Below, in pieces: positions 1 through 10,814 of a stretch of DNA of 64,000 nt (within the stretch, counting starts at the first letter, position 1; each line of letters opens with the position of its first letter). Location: contig NW_027196396.1 in assembly GCF_038502225.1 (NCBI RefSeq), positions 29,380 to 93,379 of the forward strand, read 5' to 3'. Made by a program: the position numbers and the translations under genes. Source of the DNA: Cherax quadricarinatus. Taxonomy: Eukaryota > Arthropoda > Malacostraca > Decapoda > Parastacidae. The notes beneath the pieces are model-generated. The model saw only the letters and a program-made list of their open reading frames with translations. It did not search any database and was not told the origin of the DNA.

Positions 1-1182
1 AAAGGTAGGGGGTGTGTGGACCAGGTGTTTACAGTGAAACATATAAGTGAACAGTATTTAGATAAGGCTAAAGAGGTCTTTGTGGCATTTATGGATTTGG
101 AAAAGGCGTATGACAGGGTGGATAGGGGGGCAATGTGGCAGATGTTGCAAGTGTATGGTGTAGGAGGTAGGTTACTGAAAGCAGTGAAGAGTTTTTACGA
201 GGATAGTGAGGCTCAAGTTAGAGTATGTAGAAAAGAGGGAAATTTTTTCCCAGTAAAAGTAGGCCTTAGACAAGGATGTGTGATGTCACCGTGGTTGTTT
301 AATATATTTATAGATGGGGTTGTAAGAGAAGTAAATGCGAGGGTCTTGGCAAGAGGCGTGGAGTTAAAAGATAAAGAATCACACACAGGGTGGGAGTTGT
401 CACAGCTGCTCTTTGCTGATGACACTGTGCTCTTGGGAGATTCTGAAGAGAAGCTGCAGAGATTGGTGGATGAATTTGGTAGGGTGTGCAAAAGAAGAAA
501 ATTAAAGGTGAATACAGGAAAGAGTAAGGTTATGAGGATAACAAAAAGATTAGGTGATGAAAGATTGAATATCAGATTGGAGGGAGAGAGTATGGAGGAG
601 GTGAACGTATTCAGATATTTGGGAGTGGACGTGTCAGCGGATGGGTCTATGAAAGATGAGGTGAATCATAGAATTGATGAGGGAAAAAGAGTGAGTGGTG
701 CACTTAGGAGTCTGTGGAGACAGAGAACTTTGTCCTTGGAGGCAAAGAGGGGAATGTATGAGAGTATAGTTTTACCAACGCTCTTATATGGGTGTGAAGC
801 ATGGGTGATGAATGTTGCAGCGAGGAGAAGGCTGGAGGCAGTGGAGATGTCATGTCTGAGGGCAATGTGTGGTGTGAATATAATGCAGAGAATTCGTAGT
901 TTGGAAGTTAGGAGGAGGTGCGGGATTACCAAAACTGTTGTCCAGAGGGCTGAGGAAGGGTTGTTGAGGTGGTTCGGACATGTAGAGAGAATGGAGCGAA
1001 ACAGAATAACTTCAAGAGTGTATCAGTCTGTAGTGGAAGGAAGGCGGGGTAGGGGTCGGCCTAGGAAGGGTTGGAGGGAGGGGGTAAAGGAGGTTTTGTG
1101 TGCGAGGGGCTTGGACTTCCAGCAGGCATGCGTGAGCGTGTTTGATAGGAGTGAATGGAGACAAATGGTTTTTAATACTTGA
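1..1182 (+). CDS. Reverse transcriptase, C-terminal part (RTE-like LINE copy A)
   Basis: The reading frame is open from the first base of the window to the TGA at 1180-1182, so this is an N-terminally cut protein. Visible RT motifs are AFMDLEKAYDRV (motif A region), GLRQGCVMSPWLFNIFIDG (motif B region), LLFADDTVLL with the catalytic ADD, and the thumb-region YLGVDVSADG. The C-terminal part has [17 protein letters not shown] and a basic GRRGRGRPRKGW segment, typical of invertebrate RTE-like polyproteins. The protein would reverse-transcribe its own RNA at a nicked target. No frameshift is visible in the part present, unlike copies C and D. The endonuclease domain lies outside the window. Confidence 0.85.
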   Translation, partial: KGRGCVDQVFTVKHISEQYLDKAKEVFVAFMDLEKAYDRVDRGAMWQMLQVYGVGGRLLKAVKSFYEDSEAQVRVCRKEGNFFPVKVGLRQGCVMSPWLFNIFIDGVVREVNARVLARGVELKDKESHTGWELSQLLFADDTVLLGDSEEKLQRLVDEFGRVCKRRKLKVNTGKSKVMRITKRLGDERLNIRLEGESMEEVNVFRYLGVDVSADGSMKDEVNHRIDEGKRVSGALRSLWRQRTLSLEAKRGMYESIVLPTLLYGCEAWVMNVAARRRLEAVEMSCLRAMCGVNIMQRIRSLEVRRRCGITKTVVQRAEEGLLRWFGHVERMERNRITSRVYQSVVEGRRGRGRPRKGWREGVKEVLCARGLDFQQACVSVFDRSEWRQMVFNT

Positions 1183-1437
1183 CGTGCTGTTGGAGTGTGA
1201 GCAAAGTAACATTTATGAAGGGATTCAGGGAAACCGGCAGGCCGGACTTGAGTCCTGGAGATGGGAAGTACAGTGCCTGCACTCTGAAGGAGGGGTGTTA
1301 ATGTTGCAGTTTAAAAACTGTAGTGTAAAGCACCCTTCTGGCAAGACAGTGATGGAGTGAATGATGGTGAAAGTTTTTCTTTTTCGGGCCACCCTGCCTT
1401 GGTGGGAATCGGCCAGTGTGATAATAAAAAATAATAA

Positions 1438-1441
<4 letters not shown>
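1..1441 (+). mobile_element. RTE-like non-LTR retrotransposon, copy A (cut by window start)
   Basis: This is the 3' part of a LINE whose near-identical copies lie at 16366-17805, 37566-41153 and 57545-60555, with a short 3' piece at 26289-26787. It contains the C-terminal half of the RT ORF and a 3' UTR of about 250 bp. The UTR ends in a hairpin-forming motif (GGGCCACCCTGCCTTGGTGG, where CCACC pairs with GGTGG) and an A/T-rich tail with ATAATAAA units that runs into (TA)n. A short 3' UTR and a simple-repeat tail suit an RTE-like element. The clade call is inferred from domain content, not from a phylogeny. Confidence 0.85.

Positions 1442-1477
<36 letters not shown>
1442..1477. repeat. (TA)n microsatellite
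   Basis: This pure TA tract lies between the 3' tail of LINE copy A and the 5'-truncated LINE that follows. It may have grown from the A/T-rich LINE tail. Confidence 0.95.
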
Positions 1478-1482
<5 letters not shown>

Positions 1483-2711
1483 AGGAGAGAATAAGCGATC
1501 TTGATGCCAATGATGCTCTGTATCTCCTCACAAGGTGTCTTACTTGCCAACTCACTTACTTCTTGAGGTGTGCACCCTCTTTTGACAACCCAACACTCGA
1601 TGAATATGACGCACACCTGAGATCAACTTTTAAGAAGGCACTGAACCTGTCACTAGAGGATGAGCAGTGGGATCAGGCAACCCTCCCAGTGCGACTGGGA
1701 GGTATAGGGGTGCGTAAAGCAACGCATGTTGCTTTACCTGCTTTTCTGTCTTCGTGTTTGGCTTCCAGTGCATTAGTCAAGAAGATAGTTCCCGAACGCT
1801 TGAGAGACGTGGTAGAAGCTCAAGACCCCAGGTTTACTGAAGCAGCGATTCGGTGGGACACCCTTACAGACTCCTCCAGTAGACCAGATCCTCCCAAACA
1901 GCACAAACAGTCCCACTGGGACAAACCGATCATGGAAAAAATCGCCAACACAATGCTCTCCAATGGTTCAAGAAAGGACAAAGCTAGTCTCCTGGCAGTG
2001 AAGGCACCACACTCAGGAAATTTCTTGTTAGCTGTTCCCAATTCCTCCCTGGGCACCTGTCTCGACCCACAGGCCATTCGGATTGGTGTTGCTCTTCGCC
2101 TAGCCGCCCCCATCCTCACCGAACATAGGTGTATTTGCGGCAGGGAGACAGCTGATCAATTCGGACTTCATGGTCTCGTGTGTCACACAGTAGAAGGGAA
2201 GTATGCCAGACATGAGGAGGTCAATGACATCATAAAGAGAAGCCTCGCCACAGCCTGTTGCCCAGCTCAACGGGAACCCCAAGTACAGAGGTCTGATGGA
2301 AGTCAAAAGCGTCCTGATGGAGCCACTATGCTACCCTGGAAGGATGGAAAGCAGATTGCCTGGGACTACACCTGTGCTGCCACATTGGCAGACACCTACT
2401 TGCCATACTCCGTAGTGGAAGGGGGTGGAGCTGCCAGCCACAGGGAGACCCAGAAGATCCGAAAATATGAAGACCTTCCCCCTTGCTATAACTTCATTCC
2501 AATAGGGTCGGAGACCCTTGGAGCATGGGACAAGTGTGCTCTAAAGTTCCTCAAAGAGCTGGGTGAAAAGCTCATCATAGAAACCAAGGACCACAGGGCG
2601 ACCAGCTTCCTCTTTCAGAGACTCAGTGCTGCAATCCAGAGAGGAAATGCCTGCAGCATTCTGGGCATGTGGCCCACTGCAGGGGAGCTGGACGAAGTAT
2701 TCGAGATGTAG
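1476..2711 (+). CDS. C-terminal region of RLE-type LINE protein: zinc knuckle plus PD-(D/E)XK-like endonuclease
   Basis: This 411-codon frame opens with ATGs at the edge of the TA tract, so the start is an artefact of 5' truncation. Residues 1-60 resemble the end of an RT thumb region. A cysteine/histidine cluster follows, with C219-I-C221, H232 and C236 (HRCICG then FGLHGLVC), and just after it a KYARHEE segment. Next comes RPDG with D281, and WDYT with D297. A C-C-H-C cluster followed by (K/R)PD and a downstream Asp is the signature of the restriction-like endonuclease in R2/R4/NeSL-type LINEs, which nicks the target for priming. The assignment is by motif only. The RT core itself is missing. 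The frame is uninterrupted, which suggests a fairly recent insertion. Confidence 0.7.
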
Positions 2712-2806
2712 CTCTGAGTTACCTATGTTGTTTTACTTTCTGTTGTATTTTTGTGAATGTTTGGCCAATGTATTTTGTCTTTAAATAAAACATACTTGAA
2801 ATATAG
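1478..2806 (+). mobile_element. 5'-truncated non-LTR retrotransposon with restriction-like endonuclease
   Basis: The element starts abruptly at the (TA)n tract and holds the C-terminal part of a LINE protein followed by a 3' UTR of about 95 bp. A polyadenylation-like AATAAA lies near 2782, close to the end. A second, decayed copy lies on the - strand at 5720-6770. The right edge at about 2806 is approximate. Confidence 0.7.
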
Positions 2807-3054
<248 letters not shown>

Positions 3055-3717
3055 AGGAAATCTTTAGCTCAGGTACTTTCACAATTCTCGGTGGGTCATC
3101 AGGAGTTATGCAGTGTTGCAAGAGTAGCAAGTGAAAGGTTTCTCATAGTACGTTAGCGTGGGTGATACCAGTTCCAGCTTGTCTCAGAATATGAGAGGCA
3201 CCGGCCAATTACCATCCATCTAACCACCCTCCCTGCCCCACCCCACATGGAGTAGGGTAGACAAGGACCTCCAAGTTTACAGAAACCGAGAAACAGAAAA
3301 ATAAGAGATGTGAGAGGCAGCCCTAAGTTTCTTCTAATAGCTGAGAACAAGTCATGTGACATAAGAGATTATGTTCCATTAGTGAATAATATACATATGG
3401 AATGCTGCTATTATGTATAACCTGATTAATAAAGGAAAAGAAATGTTCCTGGAAATACTCAGAAAATTCTTATCGTATATTCGTAAACATTGCTTACCAA
3501 TATTCTCAGCATCAATTAATATGCCTGTATTATTTGTGAATATTCTGTAATACTCTGATATTCCTAAAATCTTCCAGTTCATAAATTTTCAAATATTCTT
3601 TAGTACCACTAACAGCCTAAAACTGTAATCCAGCAGACTAGTTGCAATCATCTTGCAATCAACCATGTGTGTACTTTTATACAGCTGTACCTATTAAGTT
3701 TAAGACCGCAATGGAAA
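3055..3717. other. Unassigned A/T-rich intergenic or intronic sequence
   Basis: Only short chance frames are present. No splice-flanked exon or repeat similarity within the window was noticed. The stretch ends at the TA target site of the Tigger element. Confidence 0.4.
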
Positions 3718-3719
3718 TA

Positions 3720-5538
3720 CAATCGACCCTCAACTAACGGCGGCATTAAGTAACGGCAGTTTCGTCTAACGGCACTTTTTACCGTAGAAAAAATGCCTTA
3801 ACCAACGGTGAAAAACATAACCAACGACGTTTGTCCGGAAGTGTCGATTAACATGTGATAGTGTTTCTCAGTCTATAATTTGTGAAAAGGCAAGGAAGTT
3901 GCATGATGATCTCATTAAGAAAATGCCTCAATATAGTGCTGCGGCAAGGCATGGTGAGGCTGCCAGTTCAGACAAAAAATGCAGCTGAAAAATATATGAA
4001 GGACTTTAAGGAATACATAGAGACTGAAAACCTAAAACCTGAACAAGTGTTTAAGTGTGAGGAAACAGGCCTGTTTTGGAAGAAAATGCCAAACAGGACC
4101 TACATTACTCAGGAGGAAAAGGCACTCCCAGGACATAAGCCTATGAAAGACAGGCTGACATTAATGTTGTGTAGTAATGCTAGTGGTGATTGCAAAGTGA
4201 AGCCTTTATTGGTGTATCACTCTGAAACTCCCAGAGTGTTCAGGAAAAACAATATCGTCAAGGAGAATTTGAGTGTGCTGTGGAGATCAAACAGTAAGTC
4301 ATGGGTCACTAGGGTATTTTTCTTGGACTGGTTTTATGGTGTGTTTGGCCCCACTGTGACAAAATACCTCCTAGAAAAGAAATTGCCACTCAAGTGCCTC
4401 CTGGTAATGGACAATGCTCCTGCTCATCCTCACAACTTGCAAGAGGAAATTACAGGGGAGTTTGGTTTCGTTAAGGTGAAGTTTTTGCCTCCTAATACAA
4501 CTCCTCTCCTCTAGCCCATGGACCAGCAGGTCATTTCAAACTTCAAAAACTCTACACAAAAGCAGTGTTTCAAAAGTGCTTTGAAGTGATGTCAGACACT
4601 CAATTGACCCTATGAGAGTTTTGGAAAGCACTTCAATATCCTCAGTTGTGTAAACCTTGTATGTAAGGCTTGGGAGGGAGTGACTAAGAGGACCTTTAAC
4701 TCTGCTTGGAGGAAACTGTGGCCAGAATGTGTAGAACAGAGGGATGTTGAAGGGTTTGGGGCTAACCCTCAGGAGGCTATGCCAGTAGTGGAAGTTATTG
4801 TGTCATTGGGGAAGTCGGGGTTGGAGGTTTGTGACGAGGATGTGGAAGGGTTGGTGCAGAACGACGAGGAAGAACTAACCACTGCAGACCTGCAAGAGCT
4901 TCAGGAGCAACAGATCACATCTCAGGAATGTTCTTCAGAGCAGGATGAAGAGAGACAGAGGAGGAGGACTTCATCAAGGATTAGGGAAATGTGTTCAATG
5001 TTTACAAAGGTGCAAGCATTTATCGACGAATTTTATCCTGTCACCGAAGTTGCAAGCTGCACTGGCAACATGTACAATGACACTCTTGTGTCCCATTTTA
5101 GGGAAATCCTAAGGGCACGTGAGAAACAGAGCTCTCTGGACAGCTATTTTGTGCGACAGGGGTCCAGTGACTCTCAAGCTGGTCCTAGTGGCATTAAAAA
5201 AACAAAAAGGGAGATAACCCCACCAAAGGACTTGGTACCTGAAGTCCTTCTGGAAGGGGATTCTCCTTCCAAGCAATAGACAATTCTGAATTTCCCTGCT
5301 GCTGGCACATCACTCATCAACAACTCCACAATAAAGGTAAGTGGCATTTAATTATTGTTTATTTTGCATGTCCCATTCCTTTTCATGTAAAGAAATGTAT
5401 ATTTCATGTATTTTTTTTTCAGACTTTGGGTGTCAGGAACGGATTAATTCTATTTCCATTATTTCTTATGGGGAAAATTAACTCGACCAACGGCAAGCCC
5501 TCTGGAACGGATTAATGCCGTTGGTTGAGGGTCCACTG
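3720..5538 (+). mobile_element. Tigger/pogo-like DNA transposon, copy 1
   Basis: The ends are imperfect inverted repeats. The left end reads CAATCGACCCTCAACTAACG and the right end, reverse complemented, reads CAGTGGACCCTCAACCAACG. Both are flanked by TA (3718-3719 and 5539-5540), the Tc1/mariner-superfamily target duplication. Inside is a decayed Tigger transposase. The left terminus has two mismatches in the outermost bases of the consensus CAGTGGACCCTC, so the copy is probably immobile. Confidence 0.9.
3882..5279 (+). pseudogene. Tigger-type DDE transposase, broken
   Basis: The first frame (3882-4514) begins inside the region joining the CENP-B-type helix-turn-helix to the catalytic domain. 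Compared with copy 2 at 41451, the N-terminal psq/HTH part and an internal stretch are deleted. The motif FKCEETGLFWKKMP is the first catalytic block, but the usual Asp of the xDETG motif reads Glu at 4059-4061. The second Asp is present in LLVMDNAPAHP. The frame stops at TAG 4512-4514, exactly where a Gln codon is expected before PMDQ, and PMDQ follows in frame. The acidic C-terminal tail continues in a second frame at 4680-5279. The damage at two catalytic blocks and the stop mean no active transposase. Confidence 0.88.
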
Positions 5539-5540
5539 TA

Positions 5541-5719
5541 AGTCACTATCTGCCTCCCTCGGGCTATCCTAGATGATCCACTTATATTTTATTACATAAT
5601 ATGTTACAGAAGATCTAAGAGATACGTTACTGATACAAAGATGACATATACAGTACATGAGGTGTGAGAGATACATGTCTAGTACATACTGTTATGTGTT
5701 TGTCACTGATTATAATGCG
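5541..5719. other. Unassigned spacer
   Basis: This short A/T-rich stretch lies between the Tigger right end and the inverted RLE-LINE relic. Nothing was recognised. Confidence 0.4.
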
Positions 5720-6770
5720 AAAATATCATCCAGCTCCGCAGAGCTGGGGCGTGTGCCCAAAATACAGCAGGCATTACCCCTCTGAACAGTCACACTGAGT
5801 CGTTGGAACAGAAAACTAGCTGCCCTGGGATCCCTAGTTACCCTGATGAATCTTTTGCCTAGCTCCTTAAGGAACTTAGATGCACTCTTCCCTCATGAAC
5901 CAAGGGTCTCTGAGCCTATGGGAACAAACATATAATGATAGGCAAGTTCTCCATATTTTCTAGACTTTTGTGACTCCCTGAAGCTGGCAGCTGCCTCTCC
6001 TTCCTCCCTGGTGTATTGGAGATAGGTATCAGCCAAGGTAGATGCACATGTGTAGTCCCACACCACCGGCTTACTGTCTGTCCAGGCTTGAAGGGTGATA
6101 CCATCTGGACACTTCTGGCTGCCATCAGATCTACACAGTTGGGGTGGCTCCCTTACTGCTGGGCATCTGGCTGTTGTGAGGCTCCTCTTGATAATGTTAT
6201 TAGCCTCCTCATGTCTTGCAATCTTTCCCTCGGATTTACGGTACACAAGACCATGGTACCCGAATTGGTCTGCTGCTTCACTGCCACAAATACACCTGTG
6301 TTCAGCGAGAATAGGGGCGGCAAGTCAAAGGGCAACACCAATGCAGATGGTCTGTGAGTCGAGGCGTGTGCCAAGGCTGGAGTTGAGAACAGCCAACAGA
6401 AAGTCCCCTGCATGAGGACCTCTCACTGCCAGGAGGTGGGCTCTATCCTTCCCTGACACACTCCGAAGCATTGTGGAGGCTATATTCTCCACTATTGGGC
6501 CATCTCAGTGGGACTGTTTGTAGTTGTTGGGGGAAGCAGATCTGGTTTCAGAGCCCATTAGATTATCCCAGATCATGGCTCCATCAATGAACTTTTGTTC
6601 ATGGACTCCAATCTTGTCTCTAAGATGTTTAAGGAGAATCACTGCTACAAGCTCTCTGGATGCAACGCTGAGGACAGAAAAGCAGGTAGCGCAATCTGTG
6701 ATGACTTGCGGACACCAATGCCTCCTAGTCTGACTGAAAGTGTAGCTTGGTTCCACTGCCCGTTTTCTAA
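5720..6770 (-). pseudogene. Decayed second copy of the RLE-type LINE C-terminal region
   Basis: On the - strand this region matches the protein at 1476-2711. The HRCICG zinc-knuckle segment is near 6275-6295 and the ARHEEANNIIKRSL segment at about 6190-6240. The endonuclease block is SQKCPDG followed by VVWDYTCASTLADTY. Frames shift at several points: 5893-6246 is one frame and 6505-6756 another. The RPD motif reads CPD, so the basic residue before Pro-Asp is lost. The 3' end near 5720 lacks a clear tail. This is a dead relic, older than the copy at 1478. Confidence 0.75.
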
Positions 6771-6857
6771 AGTACGGTTAAGTACTTTCGTAAAAATCTG
6801 CCTCATGACACACATGAGCTTTTAATCTCTGCACAAAATTCAGCTTAAACCAGCAAA

Positions 6858-9298
6858 TAATAGAGCCTACTAAATTGGAGAATACATTGGACCTCATTTT
6901 CACTAACAATGATGATCTGATACGAAATGTCACCATATCAAAAACAATATACTCGGATCACAACATAATCGAGGTAAAGGCATGTATGCGCGGAGCCCCA
7001 GACCGACAAAATGAGTTTGGTCACGAGGGAGCCTTCACCAAACTCAACTTCAATAACAAAAACATAAAGTGGGACCAAGTAAACCAAGTCCTAAATGATA
7101 TAAGCTGGGAAGATAGACTAAGCAACACAGACCAAAACTTATGCCTAGAACAGATTAACTCTGTAGCAATCGATGTATGCTCAAGGCTTATTCTTTTAAG
7201 AAAAAAGAGGAGTAGATGTAAAATAGAAAGAGACAGGCGCACCCTTTACAGGCGACGGAAAAGAATAACAGAGCGGCTAAAAGAGGCCAATATATCTGCA
7301 GTGCGTAGGGAGACACTAATAGAGAAATAGAAAACATCGAACTTAAGCTATAGGAAACTTATAGGAGTCAGGAATCGCGGGAAGAACTAAAAGCCATAAA
7401 TGAAATCGAAAGAAACCCAAAGTATTTCTTTACTTATGCCAAATCAAAGTCGAGAGCAACATCCAGTATTGGGCCCCTACTTAAACAAGATGGGTCTTAC
7501 ACAGATGACAGCAAGGAAATGAGTGAGCTACTCAAGTCCCAGTATGACTCAGTTTTTAGCAAGCCGCTAACCAGACTGAGAGTCGAAGATCTAAATTAAT
7601 TTTTTATGAGAGAGCCACAGAGTTTGGTAAACACAAGCCTATCTGATGTTATCCTGACGCCAAATGACTTCGAACAGGCGATAAATGACATGCCCATGCA
7701 TTCTGCCCCAGGGCCAGACTCATGGAACTCCGTGTTCATCAAGAACTGCAAGAAGCCCCTATCACGTGCTTTTAACATCCTATGGAAAAGGAGCATAGAC
7801 ACGGGGATCGTCTCACACTTACTAAAAACAACAGACATAGCCCCACTCCACAAAGGGGCCATTAAAGCAATAGCAAAGAACTACAGACCGATAGCGCTAA
7901 CATCCCATATCTTAAAAATCTTTGAAAGGGTCCTCAGAAGCAAGATCGCCACCCGTCTAGATACCCATCAATTACACAACCCAGGGCAACATGGGTTTAG
8001 AGCAGGTCGCTCCTGTCTGTCCCAACTACTGGATCACTACGACAAGGTCCTTGATGCACCAGAAGACAAAGAGAATGCAGATGTAATATACACAGACTTT
8101 GCAAAAGCCTTCGACAAACGTGACCATGGCGTAATAGCGCACAAAATGCATGCTGAAGGAATAACAGGAAAAGTTGGTAGATGGCTCTATAACTTCCTCG
8201 AAAACAGAACACAAAGAGTAGTAGTAAACAGAGTCAAATCTGAGGCGGCTACGGTGAAAAACTCTGTTTCGCAAGGTACAGTACTCGCTCCCATCTTGTT
8301 CCTCATCCTCATTTCTGACATAGACAAGGATGTCAGCTACAGCACCGTGTCTTCCTTTGCAGATGACACCCGAATCTGCATGACAGTGTCTTCCCTAGCA
8401 GACACTGCAAGGCTCCAGGCGGACATCAAACAAATCTTTCAATGGGCTGCAGAAAACAAAGAGAGATTTCAATTACTCCGATATGGTAAACACGAGGAAA
8501 TTAAAACTTCATAAGAGTATAAAACAAATTCCAGCCACACAATAGAGCGAAAAACTAACGCCAAAGACCTGGGAGTGATCATGTCGGAGCATCTCACCTT
8601 CAAGGACCATAACATTGTATCAATCGCATCTGCTAAAAAAATGACAGGATGGATAATGAGAACCTTCAAAACTAGGGATGCAAAGCCCATGATAACACTA
8701 TTTAGGTCGCCTGTTCTATCTAGGCTAGAATATTGCTGCACACTAACAGCACCTTCAAGGCAGGTGAAATTGCTGACCTAGAAAATGTACAGAGAACCTT
8801 CACGGCACGCATAACTGAGATAAAACACCTCAATTATTGGGAGCACTTGAAGTTCTTCAACCTGTACTCCCTGGAATGCAGGCGGGAGAGATACATGATT
8901 ATATATGCCTGGAAAATCCTAGAGGGACTAGTACCAAACTTGCACACGAAAATCATTCTCTCCGAAAGCAAAAGACTCGGCAGACAATGCAACATCCCCC
9001 AAATGAAAAGCAGGGGTGTTACTACAACACAATAAGTGCCAGGGGCCCAAGACTGTTCAACTGCCTTCCAGCATACATAAGGGGGATTACCAATAGACCC
9101 CTGGGTGTCTTCAAGCTGGCACTGGACAGGCACCTAAAGTCGGTACATGACCAGCCAGGCTGTGGCCCGTACATTGGATTGCATGCAGCCAGCAGTAACA
9201 GCCTGGTTGATCAGGCCCTGATCCACCATGAGGCCTGGTCACAGACCGGGCCGCAGGGGCGTTGACCCCCGAAACTCTCTCCAGGTAAACTCCAGGTA
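6858..9298 (+). pseudogene. CR1/Jockey-group LINE relic, copy 1 (endonuclease end, RT, 3' end)
   Basis: The relic begins in the last part of an APE-type endonuclease (LDLIFTNND at 6887 on, then YSDHNIIEV with the SDH motif). It runs through a linker to an RT at 7606-8514. RT motifs are GFRAGRSCLSQLL, VIYTDFAKAFDKRDH, SQGTVLAPILFLILISDI and SSFADDTRICM. There is a stop at 7328-7330, a frame change before 7606, a short deletion near 8460 compared with copy 2 (24185-25260), and a stop at 8512-8514. Thumb and C-terminal coding continues in other frames to about 9130. The 3' end (about 9190-9298) is shared with copy 2 and with a fragment at 47848-48007. Confidence 0.8.
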
Positions 9299-9319
9299 TT
9301 CGCCCAGTATAGGGTTATC

Positions 9320-9321
9320 AT

Positions 9322-9389
<68 letters not shown>

Positions 9390-9401
9390 TATATATATAT
9401 A
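9320..9401. repeat. (TA)n microsatellite
   Basis: This interrupted TA tract holds the left TA target site of the TIR element at 9402. Confidence 0.92.
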
Positions 9402-10750
9402 CAGGAAGGCCCCACTTATACGGCGGGTTAGGTTCCAGGCTACCGCCGTAAAGCGGAAATCGCCGTAAAGTGGAACACCCTTTTTTTCCACTTATAAATG
9501 CATACAAACACTAGATAACAAGTTTACACTAACATATATTAAGTTAGCAATAGAACCAGGCATCAAAAAACAATAAAAAGGTACAATACACACATAGTGC
9601 ACTCATTACTTACCTTAAAATATTTATAGTCTTAATCTAGGGTGAGACAAGTAGTATTTATTGTAAGAAATCAAGTGTGGTATGTATTGTAATAGCCAGG
9701 CTATCTTACCAGGCCACCCCACCCACACATACTGTTCTATGATATTTAAGCATCCCAGAGCGATAAAATGTATATACAGTTCACTCATTACTTACCTTAA
9801 AATATTTGTAGTCTTAATGTAGGGTCAGGAGTAAGTAAATGAGATAAAACGAATAAATGAGAGAGAGAAAGAATGAGTACATGAGGTAACAGAAGCAGAG
9901 TTATGTAAACAAACCAGGCTCCCACATCTTATATTTATGTTTATTTATTCTATTGTGGGGTGTATTTATCATCTTTTTATGTTATGTATCGTGTTTATTA
10001 TATAATTTTGAAAAAAATATCATGGCTGGATTAATGAAAATGTGTATATTACCGTAATATACAACATTTAATGAGACTCAGTATTGTTATTATCACCACT
10101 TGTGCAAGTCGTCTGCTCACATCTCACATTTGTTTATTTATTCTACTGTGGGGTGTATTTATCTTATTTATATGTTATGCATCGTGTTTATTATATAATT
10201 TTGAAAAAAATATCATGGATGGATTAATGAAAATGTGTATATTACCGTAATATACGACATTTAATGAGACTCAGTATTGTTATTATCACCACTTGTGCAA
10301 GTCGTCTGCTCACATCTCACATTTGTTTATTTATTCTACTGTGGGGTGTATTTATCTTATTTATATGTTATGCATCTTGTTTATTATATAATTTTGAAAA
10401 AAATATCATGGATGGATTAATGAAAATGTGTATATTAACGTAATATACGACATTTAAATGACTCGATGTATGTAAGTTTATTTAGGTACAGGTATACATA
10501 AGTATAATTATCAGAGTATATATAAAATATGAAATAACTTTTAAAAACATTTGAAATTTTGGAGTTTCCAGACAAAATGGAGAGACTTAGTGCTTACTGA
10601 GCTCATGGAGAATGTAAACAAACAGGGTGGGGCACGGTGACCGTATTAGAAAGTCAGGTGGGGGGAGCCGTATAGTGAGTTTTGGTCATAATTTGAAATG
10701 TCCGTATTAGCGGAACGCCGTAAAGTGAAACGCCGTAAAGCGGGGCCTTC

Positions 10751-10753
<3 letters not shown>
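9402..10753. mobile_element. Non-autonomous TIR element (CAGGAAGGCCCC family), TA target duplication
   Basis: The left end reads CAGGAAGGCCCCACTTATAC and the right end, reverse complemented, begins CAGGAAGGCCCCGC. TA lies on both sides (9400-9401 and 10754-10755), within (TA)n. The 1352-bp body has no transposase frame, so it needs outside enzyme, probably from a Tc1/mariner-superfamily element given the TA duplication. Sub-terminal repeats of CCGTAAAG-type motifs occur at both ends. A diverged, inverted relative ends at 62769. The 193-bp tandem array inside is listed separately. Confidence 0.82.
9926..10457. repeat. Tandem array of a 193-bp unit, about 2.7 copies
   Basis: The same motif (CATGGATGGATTAATG or its variant) recurs at 10021, 10214 and 10408, giving spacings of 193 and 194 bp. 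The units differ at few positions. The array lies wholly inside the TIR element at 9402-10753. One unit is also recognisable, inverted, near 60560-60720. Confidence 0.88.

Positions 10754-10789
<36 letters not shown>
10754..10789. repeat. (TA)n microsatellite
   Basis: This is the right-hand half of the TA tract that received the TIR element. Confidence 0.92.
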
Positions 10790-10791
<2 letters not shown>

Positions 10792-10814
10792 CATAACTGT
10801 CAGTGATTAAACAG

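Noticed and set aside
213..491. Open frame on the strand opposite the RT gene, repeated in every LINE copy (also 16577-16855, 38502-38780, 58491-58769)
   Set aside because: It recurs only because the copies are near-identical. It is an antisense shadow with no domain, rich in Ser/Leu as expected from the RT codons.
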